A stretch of DNA of 64,000 bases from Nitrincola iocasae (lineage in GTDB: Bacteria; Pseudomonadota; Gammaproteobacteria; Pseudomonadales; Balneatricaceae): NCBI RefSeq assembly GCF_008727795.1, contig NZ_CP044222.1, positions 2,418,001 through 2,482,000 on the forward strand, in the 5' to 3' direction. The stretch's first letter is position 1. Every line of letters begins with the position of its first letter. Below, in pieces: positions 1-9,241 of the stretch. Below the pieces are notes generated by a model that did not search any database, was not told the origin of the DNA, and saw only the letters and a list, made by a program, of their open reading frames with translations. The position numbers were made by a program, and so were the translations under genes.

Positions 1-43
1 TACCGAACGCCAGGGATAATGCATCTATTCTGATCAGTGCCAT
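1..43 (-). CDS. uup: ABC-F ATPase Uup, N-terminal fragment
   Basis: Only the first 14 codons lie in the window; the rest runs off the left edge. The minus strand from 43 reads MALIRIDALSLAFG, which matches the usual start of Uup/ABC-F proteins (a short beta strand leading to the first nucleotide-binding domain). A GGAAG Shine-Dalgarno sits just upstream. ABC-F proteins are soluble tandem ATPases acting on the ribosome or, for Uup, linked to precise excision of transposons. It is divergent from slt, an arrangement known in pseudomonads. The name rests on a very short peptide plus context. Confidence 0.6.
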   Translation of the reverse strand, partial: MALIRIDALSLAFG

Positions 44-245
44 AATTCTTCCGTTTAATCCTCTTTTCAACAGGGCGGCATTCTATCAGAAAAGCCGCTT
101 GTACAACTTATTGATGGATAATTTAATCCCTAGTGTCTATTTATAAACAATCCTTCCCTGAGGCCTTCTCAAGGCAACCCGTCAGACGCTACACTGTCCG
201 TTACTGGAGACCACAAACGGCTTATCCAGGTGTGGAGGTATCACT

Positions 246-2189
246 GTGAATCTGCTTAAACCGTTAACTCTTTTTGCCTCATGCATGCTGTTCTCAGCCT
301 CGCTACTGGCAAGTAATCATCCGGAGTCCCAGCGTGAGCTGTATCTGGACACATTGGAGGCGGCGCGATCAGGTCAGGCATCACAGGTCAACCAGGCATT
401 ATCCGCACTGCATGACTATCCGTTAGTGCCCTATATTCATTACGAACAAGCTATACAGCAACTCAAGATACTGACGCCAGACGATGCAGAAGCACTGCTG
501 TTAAAACTTGACGGCACCCCACTTTACCAACGTTTTTTAAAAACCTGGTCAGTACATCTGGGTGAACAGGCACAATGGCCGGATTTTTTCCATTATTATG
601 CCCGTATCCGCTCCCCAGGTGCGCAGTTACAATGCCTGGCCACTCGCGGTGAATTGGCACTACAAAATACCGAGCAAGCCTATACAGATGGACGTCGCCT
701 GTGGCTAACCGGCAACTCTCAACACAATGCCTGTGATCCCTTGTTTGATCAGCTAATTCAAGCTGGATCAATTGATTCTGACGCGGGACTGGAACGGGTA
801 TTGTTGGCACTGGAAGCGGGTAACACCAGCATTGCACACTATGCTGAACGCTTCATTACTACACCGGCAGCACAACAACATTTGGCTTTAATCTGGCAGA
901 TTTTTAACCAACCGGAAGCCCTCGCCGCTGACCCAGCCTTACTGAATGGCAGCACCCCGGATGCCATACGCCTGGCACTGCTTGCCACCAACCGCTTAGC
1001 CAGCAATGATCTGCGACTTGCCTTGCTGACGTTCAGTGAGCAAGCGCAGCGTCTGCAAATACCCATTGACGATCAGGCCAAATTAATCAACCGCCTGGGT
1101 GTACTTTACGCCAAACGCTTTCACCCAGATGCAGCAAGCCTGCTGGCCAGGATCGACCCCGACTACTCTTTTCCTGAACTCACTGAATGGCGTATCCGGC
1201 TTGCCCTCACTGAACAGGACTGGCCAGCTACCCGGCAACTAATTACACGCCTGCCTGATGAAATTCGTCAGCAGGGACGCTGGCTGTACTGGAGACTTGT
1301 TGCCGATCTGCAACAAGGCCAGTCACCTGACCCACTGTTATTGGAGCAACTCACCGCAGAGCGAAGCTATTACGGATTCAAAGCCGCCGAACTGACTCGG
1401 CGCCCTTTTGCTCTGAATGACAAGCCAGCCAAATTCAACCAGGAACAATTGCTTCAGATCACTGAACTTGCACCCATGCAGCGTATTCACGAGCTTTATC
1501 GCCTGGAGCAAATACGCGAAGCTACCCAGGAATGGAACCTGATGCTAGCCACCTTATCACCCGAACAAATCCATGCGGCCTCCCATGTAATCCAGAACTG
1601 GGGCTGGTATTTCCAAGGCATTCGCGGTGCGATTATCAGCGATAATTGGGATGATCTGGCATTGCGTTTCCCCGCCCCTTATCGGGATTTGTTTGACAAA
1701 GCCTCACAAGAGTTCGCTATTGAGCCTTCCTGGGCTTTGTCGGTTACCCGTCAGGAAAGCGCCTTTCTGGAAGTGGCCCGATCAGGTGCAGGTGCCCGGG
1801 GACTGATGCAACTCATGCCAGCCACTGCCAGAGAAACGGCTCGACGAGCCGAGATTCCGTTAATAGACCTGGGTCGACTTAACGATGCGGATGTCAATGT
1901 GCGCCTGGGCTCAGCCTACCTAGCGCAAATGCAATCGCAATTCGAAGGTAATCGGGTTCATGCAACAGCGGCTTACAACGCTGGCCCCGGACGCGTCAGA
2001 CAATGGCTGTCTGCCCGCGGCCACCTGCCGCTGGATATCTGGATAGAGACCATTCCTTTTGATGAAACCCGTAGCTATGTGCTGAACGTCCTCGCTTTTG
2101 GTGTCATCTATAATACTATGGCGGGGAAACCAGCACGCGTTTTCAGTGAGCAAGAACGCTCAATGCTCGCCTGGAGCACATCGCGCTGA
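246..2189 (+). CDS. slt: Soluble lytic murein transglycosylase Slt
   Basis: Periplasmic enzyme that cleaves the MurNAc-GlcNAc bond of peptidoglycan and forms 1,6-anhydromuropeptides. The 647-residue product has a signal peptide (about residues 1-22, ending LLAS), a long helical superhelix rich in Leu/Ala/Gln (about 30-470), and a C-terminal goose-lysozyme-like SLT domain. E504 in the motif RQESAF is the catalytic acid, followed by GARGLMQLMPATA and AYNAGPGRV. Length matches Slt70. The start is GTG at 246, set by GGAGG at 234-238. The 3' end overlaps the convergent DUF836 gene by 30 bp. Confidence 0.95.
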   Translation: MNLLKPLTLFASCMLFSASLLASNHPESQRELYLDTLEAARSGQASQVNQALSALHDYPLVPYIHYEQAIQQLKILTPDDAEALLLKLDGTPLYQRFLKTWSVHLGEQAQWPDFFHYYARIRSPGAQLQCLATRGELALQNTEQAYTDGRRLWLTGNSQHNACDPLFDQLIQAGSIDSDAGLERVLLALEAGNTSIAHYAERFITTPAAQQHLALIWQIFNQPEALAADPALLNGSTPDAIRLALLATNRLASNDLRLALLTFSEQAQRLQIPIDDQAKLINRLGVLYAKRFHPDAASLLARIDPDYSFPELTEWRIRLALTEQDWPATRQLITRLPDEIRQQGRWLYWRLVADLQQGQSPDPLLLEQLTAERSYYGFKAAELTRRPFALNDKPAKFNQEQLLQITELAPMQRIHELYRLEQIREATQEWNLMLATLSPEQIHAASHVIQNWGWYFQGIRGAIISDNWDDLALRFPAPYRDLFDKASQEFAIEPSWALSVTRQESAFLEVARSGAGARGLMQLMPATARETARRAEIPLIDLGRLNDADVNVRLGSAYLAQMQSQFEGNRVHATAAYNAGPGRVRQWLSARGHLPLDIWIETIPFDETRSYVLNVLAFGVIYNTMAGKPARVFSEQERSMLAWSTSR

Positions 2190-2459
2190 TAATGCCTGAT
2201 CGCTAAAGCTACGCAGCTGTTCTGCGCCAAACGGCCAGTTCAGCTCAGCACCTGAAGCCGGAACGACCAACACCGGAATGCGGGTTGCGTAGCGGCCCAT
2301 TAACCGATCATCAAATGCGATATCCACCAAATCCACGCAAAACCTATCCGCATCCAATACCTGCAGCATGACCTCGATAGCCTGGTCACAGAGATGACAA
2401 CCCTGGGTTGTCATCAATTCCAACTTACAAACCGCCAGCGGTTCTTCCGCAGTGCACAT
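2160..2459 (-). CDS. Glutaredoxin-like DUF836 family protein
   Basis: A 99-residue thioredoxin-fold protein with a CxxC redox motif (GCHLC) near residue 20, the TRIPVLV segment holding the cis-proline typical of the fold, and a short C-terminal helix. This pattern is that of the DUF836/glutaredoxin-like family, whose partner is unknown. The start at 2459 is backed by AGGAGAGG just upstream; an internal Met at residue 16 lacks such a site. Its last codons run antisense to the slt 3' end. A thiol-disulfide role is inferred from the motif only. Confidence 0.8.
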   Translation of the reverse strand: MCTAEEPLAVCKLELMTTQGCHLCDQAIEVMLQVLDADRFCVDLVDIAFDDRLMGRYATRIPVLVVPASGAELNWPFGAEQLRSFSDQALSARCAPGEH

Positions 2460-2582
2460 AATCCTCTCCTAAGTATTCGACTCAAACCCACCTAAGTGCT
2501 AATGTGATAGACAACTCAGATACTATACAGTTTACTGATGGATATCCTGATCAGCTAACCGGACGCATAACAGGCAGCACCT

Positions 2583-4319
2583 ATGGATAAAAAAGACAGC
2601 TTTACCAACGACCCGCAAGAGTTTATCAACCACGTCAGTGAAGAAACCTCCAAGCTTCTGGAGATGTATTCAGCTACTGGGGGAGATGACATCTTTCGTC
2701 AGTTCACCACGTCCTGGACGGAACTGGCTACCCGTTCGCTGGAAGACCCTACTGTCTGGATCAAAGCGATTGCAGATTACCAGCAAGCGCAACTCAATTT
2801 GTGGCAAAACATCTGGAGCGGCAGTAGCGAACAAGTCGCTAAACCTTCAGCTGGTGATCGCCGCTTCCAAAACGAAGAATGGTCGAAAAATCCGATTTTC
2901 GACTACATCAAACAATCTTACCTGTTGTCGTCAAAAATGCTGACAGAAATGGCAGCCAATGCCAACCTGTCTGAGAAAGAGCAGAAAAAGCTGGAATTTT
3001 ATACGCAACAATATGTTGATGCGCTATCACCCACCAACTTTGCTATGACCAATCCGGAAGTCCTGAATCAGGCTCTGGAAACAAACGGCCAAAGCCTGAT
3101 CGAAGGTTTAAAAAACCTGCTGTCCGATATTGATAAAGGTCATATCACCATGACCGATGAAAATGCCTTCGTGCTGGGCGAGAATCTGGCTACCACTGAA
3201 GGTGCTGTGGTATTTCAGAACGATCTTTTCCAGTTACTGCATTACAAACCTGAAGTCGAACAGGTTTTTGAGAAACCGTTATTGATAGTACCACCCAGTA
3301 TCAATAAGTTTTATATCCTGGATCTGCAACCACACAACTCTTACGTCAAATATTGTGTTGAGCAGGGCTACAATGTCTTTCTGGTTGCCTGGGTCAATCC
3401 GACTAAAGAGATGAGCACTCTCAGTTGGGATGACTATGTAGAACGCGGTGTATTAAAAGCTATTGAGGTTACCAAAGACATTGCAGAGTCCGATAAGGTC
3501 AATGCCGTTGCCTGGTGTGTTGGCGGTACACTGATGGCCACCGCTCTAGCAGTGATGGCAAATCGCAAGGACACCAGCGTGACCTCGGCGACTTTCCTGA
3601 CGACGCTGACCGACTTCCGCGATCCCGGTGATATGAAAGTCTTTATTGACGAATACCAGGTCAAGACACTGGAAGAGAAGGTCAACAAAGAAGGCATACT
3701 GCATGGACGTGAACTGTCCACATCGTTCAACATGCTGCGCTCAAATGACCTGATCTGGTCCTATGTGGTGAACAACTACCTGAAGGGACAGACCCCCCCA
3801 CCCTTCGATATTTTGTTCTGGAACAGCGATCCAACTAACCTGCCAGCCAGAATGTACACTTTCTACCTAAATAAAATGTATCTGGAAAATAAACTGGTTG
3901 AACCTAATGGCTTAACCATTTGTGGTGAAGCTATAGATCTGGGCAAGATAAAAACACCCTGCTATTTCTTCTCTGCCATTGAAGATCATATCGCGCCCTG
4001 GAAAAGCACTTTTTCAGCTACGGAAACCTTCAAAGGACCGCTGGAATTTGTACTGGGTGCCAGCGGACATGTTGCCGGTGTTATCAACCCGGCATCAAAA
4101 AACCGTCGCCACTACTGGATTAAGGGTGAAACTGGCAAAGGACCTGATCACTGGTTGGAAACAGCTGAGAAGCAGGAAGGGTCCTGGTGGCCACATTGGT
4201 CTGAATGGTTGAAACGACGTGCTGGTAAAAAAGTTGATGCACCCAAGGATTACGGCAACGCTACACACAAACCGATTGAAGCTGCCCCGGGTAGTTATGT
4301 TAAAGTTCGTCTGGACTGA
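2583..4319 (+). CDS. phaC: Class I poly(3-hydroxyalkanoate) synthase
   Basis: Polymerises 3-hydroxyacyl-CoA into polyhydroxyalkanoate at the granule surface. The 578-residue protein has the class I layout: an N-terminal domain of about 200 residues and an alpha/beta-hydrolase catalytic domain. The lipase-box-like motif WCVGG supplies the nucleophile C312. The catalytic Asp lies in EDHIAPW and the His in GASGHVAG. The signature WNSDPTNLPA is also present. It stands alone: no phaA, phaB, phasin or depolymerase is in the window, so precursor genes must lie elsewhere. A strong intrinsic terminator follows 28 bp after the stop. Confidence 0.95.
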   Translation: MDKKDSFTNDPQEFINHVSEETSKLLEMYSATGGDDIFRQFTTSWTELATRSLEDPTVWIKAIADYQQAQLNLWQNIWSGSSEQVAKPSAGDRRFQNEEWSKNPIFDYIKQSYLLSSKMLTEMAANANLSEKEQKKLEFYTQQYVDALSPTNFAMTNPEVLNQALETNGQSLIEGLKNLLSDIDKGHITMTDENAFVLGENLATTEGAVVFQNDLFQLLHYKPEVEQVFEKPLLIVPPSINKFYILDLQPHNSYVKYCVEQGYNVFLVAWVNPTKEMSTLSWDDYVERGVLKAIEVTKDIAESDKVNAVAWCVGGTLMATALAVMANRKDTSVTSATFLTTLTDFRDPGDMKVFIDEYQVKTLEEKVNKEGILHGRELSTSFNMLRSNDLIWSYVVNNYLKGQTPPPFDILFWNSDPTNLPARMYTFYLNKMYLENKLVEPNGLTICGEAIDLGKIKTPCYFFSAIEDHIAPWKSTFSATETFKGPLEFVLGASGHVAGVINPASKNRRHYWIKGETGKGPDHWLETAEKQEGSWWPHWSEWLKRRAGKKVDAPKDYGNATHKPIEAAPGSYVKVRLD

Positions 4320-4347
4320 TAACATCGCAATCCACGGATAACACCAG

Positions 4348-4377
4348 AGGGCGCTGATCAGCGCCCTTTGTTTTTTT
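4348..4377 (+). terminator. Intrinsic terminator of phaC
   Basis: Seven-bp stem AGGGCGC/GCGCCCT around a self-complementary TGATCA loop, followed by TTTG and a run of seven T. It separates phaC from the MATE exporter gene. Confidence 0.9.
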
Positions 4378-4439
4378 CAATTAACTGTCAGTAACTAACG
4401 GCATCGGAAGCCTGGCTCTGATGGCATAATATATAATTA

Positions 4440-5816
4440 ATGAACACATCTCTTAGCCCCTCTTATTTCGCCATCAAAAAAGCCGAAATAAAAACCCTGA
4501 TATTGCTGGCCTGGCCAATTATGATTGCGCAACTGGCTCAAAATACCATGGGTTTTGTTGATACTCTCATGTCCGCCCGTGCTGGCAGTGAAGACCTGGC
4601 CGCCATCGCACTGGGTACCAGCCTATGGATACCTATTTACCTGGCATTTTCTGGTATTTTAATGGCGATTACACCTTTGGTTGCCCATTTAGTTGGTGGC
4701 AGAAAGGATAACGAAACACCGCAAATATTTCATCAAGGTGTCTGGGTAGCCCTGTTACTCGGCCTAATGTCCCTCTGGCTGTTGCAGAGTACGCAACCCC
4801 TGTTGTCGCTACTGTCATTAGAACCATCACTGGAAGATAAAACCCGGGGATATCTTGAAGCAATATCCTGGGGCTTTCCAGCCTTGATGGTTTATCAGAA
4901 CATTCGTGGTTTTAGTGAGGGCTATGGCAAAACCAGCGCTATTATGAAAATTGCTTTACTGGCATTGCTCTGTAACATTCCCCTGAACTATATATTGATT
5001 TTTGGTAAGTTCGGGTTACCTGAACTCGGGGGTGTGGGTTGCGGCTGGGCCAGCGCCATTGTAATGTGGGTCATGTTGAGTGCCGGGGTTATTTATACCC
5101 GACGTAGCCAGCAATTCAGCCAACTGCCCTTGTGGCATCCATGGCACAGACCTCACCTGAAAACCATAGCGCAATTTTTGCGTCTGGGTATGCCTATCGG
5201 CATTGCTCTGCTTATCGAAGCCAGTATGTTCAGTGTGATTGCGCTGCTACTGGCCCCTTATGGTGAAGTGGTATTAGCCGCACATCAGATTACCCTTAGC
5301 TATACCGGCATGATCTTCATGGTTCCATTAAGTATCGCCATGGCTCTGACAATTCGTGTAGGTCAACTTAAAGGAGCCGGAAATCAGGCCCAGGCACGCC
5401 TGGCTGCTTTTACCGGCATTCAATTCACCTTGGTCGTTGCGCTTGTTACCACCCTGCTGACGATGCTGCTAGCCTCACAGATCGCAAGGCTCTATACACC
5501 TGACACAGAGATTGCGACACTGGCTATCCTATTGTTAACCATCGCGGCGCTGTTCCAGTTTTCCGATGCACTTCAGGTCAGTGCTGCAGGCGCGCTAAGG
5601 GGCTATAAAGATACGTTCATTCCTTTATTACTGGTATTTGTATCCTTCTGGCTGATCGGCCTGCCTGCTGGCTACCTTTTAGGGCTGACTGACTGGCTGG
5701 TTCCGGCGATGGGAGCTGCAGGCTTCTGGTATGGACTACTGATCGGACTGAGCGCAGGGGCCGTAATGCTGATGACACGCCTGAATAGAGTATCACGACA
5801 TGTGGAGACCACTTAG
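4440..5816 (+). CDS. MATE family multidrug/Na+ antiporter (NorM-like)
   Basis: Inner-membrane exporter of the multidrug and toxic compound extrusion family, which couples Na+ or H+ entry to efflux of cationic drugs. The 458-residue protein has about twelve hydrophobic segments in two similar halves. Family motifs seen are AWPIMIAQLAQNTMGFVDTLMSARAG near the N terminus, the paired LRLGMPIGIALLIE at the start of half two, and ALRGYKDTFIP. The start has no clear Shine-Dalgarno. The 3' end overlaps the next gene by 17 bp, suggesting cotranscription. Substrate cannot be read from sequence. Confidence 0.9.
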   Translation: MNTSLSPSYFAIKKAEIKTLILLAWPIMIAQLAQNTMGFVDTLMSARAGSEDLAAIALGTSLWIPIYLAFSGILMAITPLVAHLVGGRKDNETPQIFHQGVWVALLLGLMSLWLLQSTQPLLSLLSLEPSLEDKTRGYLEAISWGFPALMVYQNIRGFSEGYGKTSAIMKIALLALLCNIPLNYILIFGKFGLPELGGVGCGWASAIVMWVMLSAGVIYTRRSQQFSQLPLWHPWHRPHLKTIAQFLRLGMPIGIALLIEASMFSVIALLLAPYGEVVLAAHQITLSYTGMIFMVPLSIAMALTIRVGQLKGAGNQAQARLAAFTGIQFTLVVALVTTLLTMLLASQIARLYTPDTEIATLAILLLTIAALFQFSDALQVSAAGALRGYKDTFIPLLLVFVSFWLIGLPAGYLLGLTDWLVPAMGAAGFWYGLLIGLSAGAVMLMTRLNRVSRHVETT

Positions 5817-6873
5817 CCTGCTACTGCTACTCAGCCTGCTTTATGGTTGCAGCCAAACTGATGCGGAAACAATGCTGCAGGATTATACCCGCCGGGTTAG
5901 CAATGCACTGGATGAACCGATTGAGTTTGCACCCGGCAACTCACCTTTTCCAGTACTGCCACCACGCAGAGAACGTCTACTACCTGTTGAAGACCTGCGC
6001 GAAGGCCTGATTGAAGTTTTGCAGCTGCGTCACTGCGACCTGCTGCCCTTGATTGCTGAGCGCAATAGCAATCTTGGCCGCGTTATGCCACCCTCCCAGA
6101 AACTGAAGTATGAGCTACGCTTTTTACCTGCGGTGAAGGCCTGCGAGCAAGACTTGACCCGCCGCGTTACAACAGAGGCGTCTCTGCTACCCTTGCTACA
6201 CAAAGTACGACAAATTCTGTCACATAAACAGCAAATGCTTCCTCGGACAATCTGGAACAGCATTTATACCAGCGAAGAGATGGAACAGCAGTTTTCTCGT
6301 TCAGTTGAGCCTTTACCTTTAGAGGCTCGAGGCCTGATCAATCAGGCCAGAAATACATTGGATGCCTTTGTTCTGATCAGCCATCTGGCCACAACGGACG
6401 CCACCTGGCCTGACATGCATTTTATCGACGAGATGGAAACTCATTACGAGCAACTCTACCGCCTGCAGTCAGGTCAGCAGTGGCTGCGCAGTGTATTTCT
6501 ACTCAGTTACACGATGGAACAGGTCGCTCAAGGCATAGAAGCACGTCTGGAAAGACGTCCGATCTGCTTCAATCAGCAGCCCAACAACCGCTCGGTCATT
6601 ATTCAAAATGTATTCAGAAATTATTATGCGGGAGAGTTTCAGCCTTATCTGGCACTGACAGATCAGTATGGCCAGTACTGGCAAGCCAGTCATCAGTCCA
6701 TTCTGCAACACTTACCCTTGCCAGCCAGTTCTGAGGCTTATTTTTCGCAACTGTTTGATAGTGAGATGGCAGGCAGCGTTCTACACAGATTTGATCAGGC
6801 AAGGAAAAAGCATACTGAAGCCTGGCAGACACTGCTCACACATTGCGGGCTCAGTGTCGGCCAGACCTTATGA
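5800..6873 (+). CDS. DUF3080-type lipoprotein
   Basis: A 357-residue predicted lipoprotein. The N terminus has a short basic start, a leucine-rich stretch and the lipobox LLYGC, so Cys17 would be acylated. The mature part is mostly helical with several conserved-looking Cys (RHCDLL, VKACEQ, RPICFN, THCGLS). It resembles the DUF3080 family of gammaproteobacterial lipoproteins, function unknown. Its ATG lies inside the end of the MATE gene, so translation is probably coupled. I assign the family from overall pattern; an alignment would settle it. Confidence 0.75.
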   Translation: MWRPLSLLLLLSLLYGCSQTDAETMLQDYTRRVSNALDEPIEFAPGNSPFPVLPPRRERLLPVEDLREGLIEVLQLRHCDLLPLIAERNSNLGRVMPPSQKLKYELRFLPAVKACEQDLTRRVTTEASLLPLLHKVRQILSHKQQMLPRTIWNSIYTSEEMEQQFSRSVEPLPLEARGLINQARNTLDAFVLISHLATTDATWPDMHFIDEMETHYEQLYRLQSGQQWLRSVFLLSYTMEQVAQGIEARLERRPICFNQQPNNRSVIIQNVFRNYYAGEFQPYLALTDQYGQYWQASHQSILQHLPLPASSEAYFSQLFDSEMAGSVLHRFDQARKKHTEAWQTLLTHCGLSVGQTL

Positions 6874-6885
6874 CACTCACAGGGG

Positions 6886-7485
6886 TTAATTGCGATTATT
6901 CAATGTCAGCAACTGATCCAGCTTACTGCTCAAGCGTTCTTCTTTCTCTTTTTGTTTAGCTTCACGGGCTTGCTCTTTAATACGTTCACGACGCGCATCC
7001 TGCATGGCCTGAAGCTTACCCTTGGCATGCCCGGCCTCTTCAGCCGTGACCGTGCCGGCAGGCTGGCCATCCAGGCCAATACGTTCAGCACCTTCCTGAA
7101 AGCTGCGCAGATATTGAGGAGAGCGCACATAAGAAGCAAGCGCGCGCTTGATTTTCGTACGCGACACCTTGTCATCAGCAACCAGATCTTCCTGAATACC
7201 AATTTTTAAAGGCCGTACCTTGTCGCGTGAAAAAACCTCAGGATAAGCATCCATCAGCAATTGTACGGCAGCCATATTCGCAGCACGATTTTTGTTGCGT
7301 TTGCCGCCTGCCACTGCAGACCCTGAGTTTTCACTGTTTACTGAATCGCTCACTTTTTTGCTCTCAACTCGCTGTCGTTTGTATTCGGCCTGCTCAAGAA
7401 TCTGTTCACATTCACGCAGTAACTTCTCCGTGCGGAGGGCGGCCTGCTCTGCCTCACTCAGCACCTTTTCGAATATAGTACTCAT
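6886..7485 (-). CDS. proQ: ProQ/FinO family RNA chaperone
   Basis: RNA-binding protein of the ProQ/FinO family, which binds 3' hairpins of mRNAs and small RNAs. The N-terminal third is a charged coiled coil (FEKVLSEAEQAALRTEKLLRE). The ProQ/FinO fold covers about residues 60-140 (AAVQLLMDAYPEVF, RPLKIGIQEDL, VSRTKIKRALASYV). The C terminus is a basic/acidic linker (REAKQKEKEERLSSKLD). Start is the ATG at 7485, which has AGGAAG at a good distance; a further ATG at 7512 would add nine residues without a site. It overlaps the end of tusA and is probably cotranscribed with it. Confidence 0.85.
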   Translation of the reverse strand: MSTIFEKVLSEAEQAALRTEKLLRECEQILEQAEYKRQRVESKKVSDSVNSENSGSAVAGGKRNKNRAANMAAVQLLMDAYPEVFSRDKVRPLKIGIQEDLVADDKVSRTKIKRALASYVRSPQYLRSFQEGAERIGLDGQPAGTVTAEEAGHAKGKLQAMQDARRERIKEQAREAKQKEKEERLSSKLDQLLTLNNRN

Positions 7486-7696
7486 AACCATCTTCCTGCT
7501 GAAGCTGCTCAATCAACTCATACCCCAGAAAGGCACAGAACCGGGGAATATCACGCTGAGTAGACGGGTCAGTTGCTTTAACAAACAACACCTGCCCGGG
7601 CGTCAGCTCTCGAACTTTTTTGTGCAGCAACATCACAGGTTCCGGACATAGTAACCCAGAAGTATCCAGTGTCATGTCTGATACAGGTTGGTTCAT
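7454..7696 (-). CDS. tusA: TusA family sulfurtransferase
   Basis: Small (80-residue) SirA/TusA-fold sulfur carrier. Cys17 in the motif GLLCPEPVM is the persulfide-carrying residue. TusA passes sulfur from IscS to the TusBCD relay for 2-thiouridine synthesis in tRNA, and also feeds other sulfur pathways. The end overlaps the proQ start by about 30 bp, so the pair is probably translated from one message. Some paralogues (YedF, YeeD) share the fold; the length and motif fit TusA itself, but the paralogue choice is not certain. Confidence 0.8.
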   Translation of the reverse strand: MNQPVSDMTLDTSGLLCPEPVMLLHKKVRELTPGQVLFVKATDPSTQRDIPRFCAFLGYELIEQLQQEDGYEYYIRKGAE

Positions 7697-7794
7697 CCGC
7701 TACTGCCAGCTTCTAGAAAAAGAGATACATTGTCTCAGAATTTTTGTGCCTTAGAAACCAGCTAAACGCATTCATAACAGGTTTACAGGCATTA

Positions 7795-8859
7795 TTACCG
7801 CCGTAAATCCAGATAACAGGTCACCTCTTCCCGATCATGATACAGATGTCGCGCCGAGAGACTATAGGAAATATCAGCCTGTTCCAGACCCGTACGGATC
7901 ATATCCAGACATTGCTGCACCTCCAGGTGACGCTTTTTCATCGGCAATTTCAGATTAAAAATCATCTCACGACACCAGCCTCGCAGTGCCCACTCCAGCA
8001 TTCTGGCCGTAACACGTGCCGGTTTATCCGCGACATCACACACCATCCAGTCAACCGGTTTTGGCGGCTGATAATAAAATGCATCTTCCCGGCTATGGAC
8101 AACCTGGCCTGAATCCATCAAATCTTCAGACATAGGACCGTTATCTACCGCTGTCACGAACATGCCTTGCTGCACCAGTTGCCAGGTCCAGCCACCAGGT
8201 GCGGCACCCAGATCCACGGCAGTTTTACCGCCACCCAGGCGTTCGCCCCACTGGTGACGAGGAACAAACCAGTGCCAGGCTTCTTCAAGCTTCAGGGTTG
8301 AGCGGCTCGGTGCTTGTGCCGGAAATTTCAGCCGTCGTATACCCATAGCCAATTTAGTTCCATTGTTCACCGGACTGACACCCATCAGCAGATGACGGCC
8401 AGATAACGCAAACAGATGCATCCGCCAATCGGTGCGCGCTTTACGCGGCAACATAATAGCCTGTTGACGCAGCGTCTGCGCCATCGCTGAGCTGAGTTTT
8501 CCGGCAAAGGGAAGTAACTCCCGACCTTCAGTAGTATCCGGCACTTCGGCCAGTAACTCCGCACAGGCAGGCAGGGTTGCCACCGGTCCAAGCAACACAC
8601 TCAGTCTGTCGGTTGCTGGCAACTGATCAAAGGGCTCCAGACAAGCACACCATTGACGCGTAAACACCAAAGACCGAAACGATACTTGTTGCAACAGTGC
8701 AAGCGCGTCAGTTTGCAACATAAAGCGTACATATCCTGCATTCCGTTCAAAGCGAACATAACCCGTATGCCCTGCCCCAAGAGCTTGTTCAGAGAATTCA
8801 GCCGCGCATTCTGATTCAAATCCGGCTCGACACTGCAATAAAATGGATGTAAATGACAT
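7795..8859 (-). CDS. rlmM: 23S rRNA C2498 2'-O-methyltransferase RlmM
   Basis: S-adenosylmethionine-dependent 2'-O-methyltransferase for C2498 in the peptidyl-transferase loop of 23S rRNA. The 354-residue protein has an N-terminal THUMP-like part (FESECAAEFSEQA) and a C-terminal Rossmann fold. SAM motif DLGAAPGGWTWQL lies near residue 215 and MVCDVADKP near 270. The K-D-K-E family tetrad is in keeping with a 2'-O-methyltransferase. It is divergent from ccoN across a 382-bp gap. Length matches E. coli YgdE (366). Confidence 0.95.
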   Translation of the reverse strand: MSFTSILLQCRAGFESECAAEFSEQALGAGHTGYVRFERNAGYVRFMLQTDALALLQQVSFRSLVFTRQWCACLEPFDQLPATDRLSVLLGPVATLPACAELLAEVPDTTEGRELLPFAGKLSSAMAQTLRQQAIMLPRKARTDWRMHLFALSGRHLLMGVSPVNNGTKLAMGIRRLKFPAQAPSRSTLKLEEAWHWFVPRHQWGERLGGGKTAVDLGAAPGGWTWQLVQQGMFVTAVDNGPMSEDLMDSGQVVHSREDAFYYQPPKPVDWMVCDVADKPARVTARMLEWALRGWCREMIFNLKLPMKKRHLEVQQCLDMIRTGLEQADISYSLSARHLYHDREEVTCYLDLRR

Positions 8860-9241
8860 ATCAACTCGACCTTTAACCTGGGGAAGACAGCATAACCTGA
8901 ATAATTACTGCAAAATACTTTTGATCCATATCAAGTAAACATAAAAAAACAGCCGCTCCCAACCCGTCTAAAGTAGCATCCACAAGCGTAATTCAAACAA
9001 AAAAACATATAAGAAAAGTCTAAAATACATGAATTTTTATCTGATTAATTCATAAATTTCAATATATTACACAAATCAAAAAACAAAACAAAACCGAACA
9101 TAACTTACAAAAAAATCATTCATGACCCGCGACAAGCTGTCGCAGATAAACCCTGGATCACATTGAAATGAAGGGGTAATTCACTGATAATCGCCAGTGG
9201 AACTCTTCTTACTATTAACAGCTTGTTGATGAGAGCCTGAT
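8860..9241. promoter_or_regulatory. rlmM-ccoN intergenic region, AT-rich ccoN leader
   Basis: No gene is seen. The region holds one perfect FNR/Anr box (8921-8934), then about 190 bp of very A-rich sequence, and a perfect small hairpin GCGACA-AGC-TGTCGC at 9129-9143. The ccoN start codon lies about 300 bp beyond the FNR box, so either the 5' leader is long or a second promoter exists closer in. GATAAT at 9186-9191 is a possible -10. I see no convincing -35. Confidence 0.6.
8921..8934. promoter_or_regulatory. FNR/Anr box upstream of ccoN
   Basis: TTGATCCATATCAA is a perfect match to the FNR/Anr consensus TTGAT-N4-ATCAA. It lies between the divergent rlmM and ccoN genes. Control of ccoNOQP by Anr is well established in pseudomonads, and an Anr-like gene closes this same island, so activation of cco under low oxygen is the likely role. 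The exact transcription start cannot be fixed from sequence; a -10-like TAAAGT at 8969-8974 would put the box centre near -53. Confidence 0.85.

Noticed and set aside
9154..9167. Second FNR-like site nearer to ccoN (TGGAT-N4-TTGAA)
   Set aside because: Only 7 of 10 consensus bases match and the spacing to the possible -10 is not that of a class II site.
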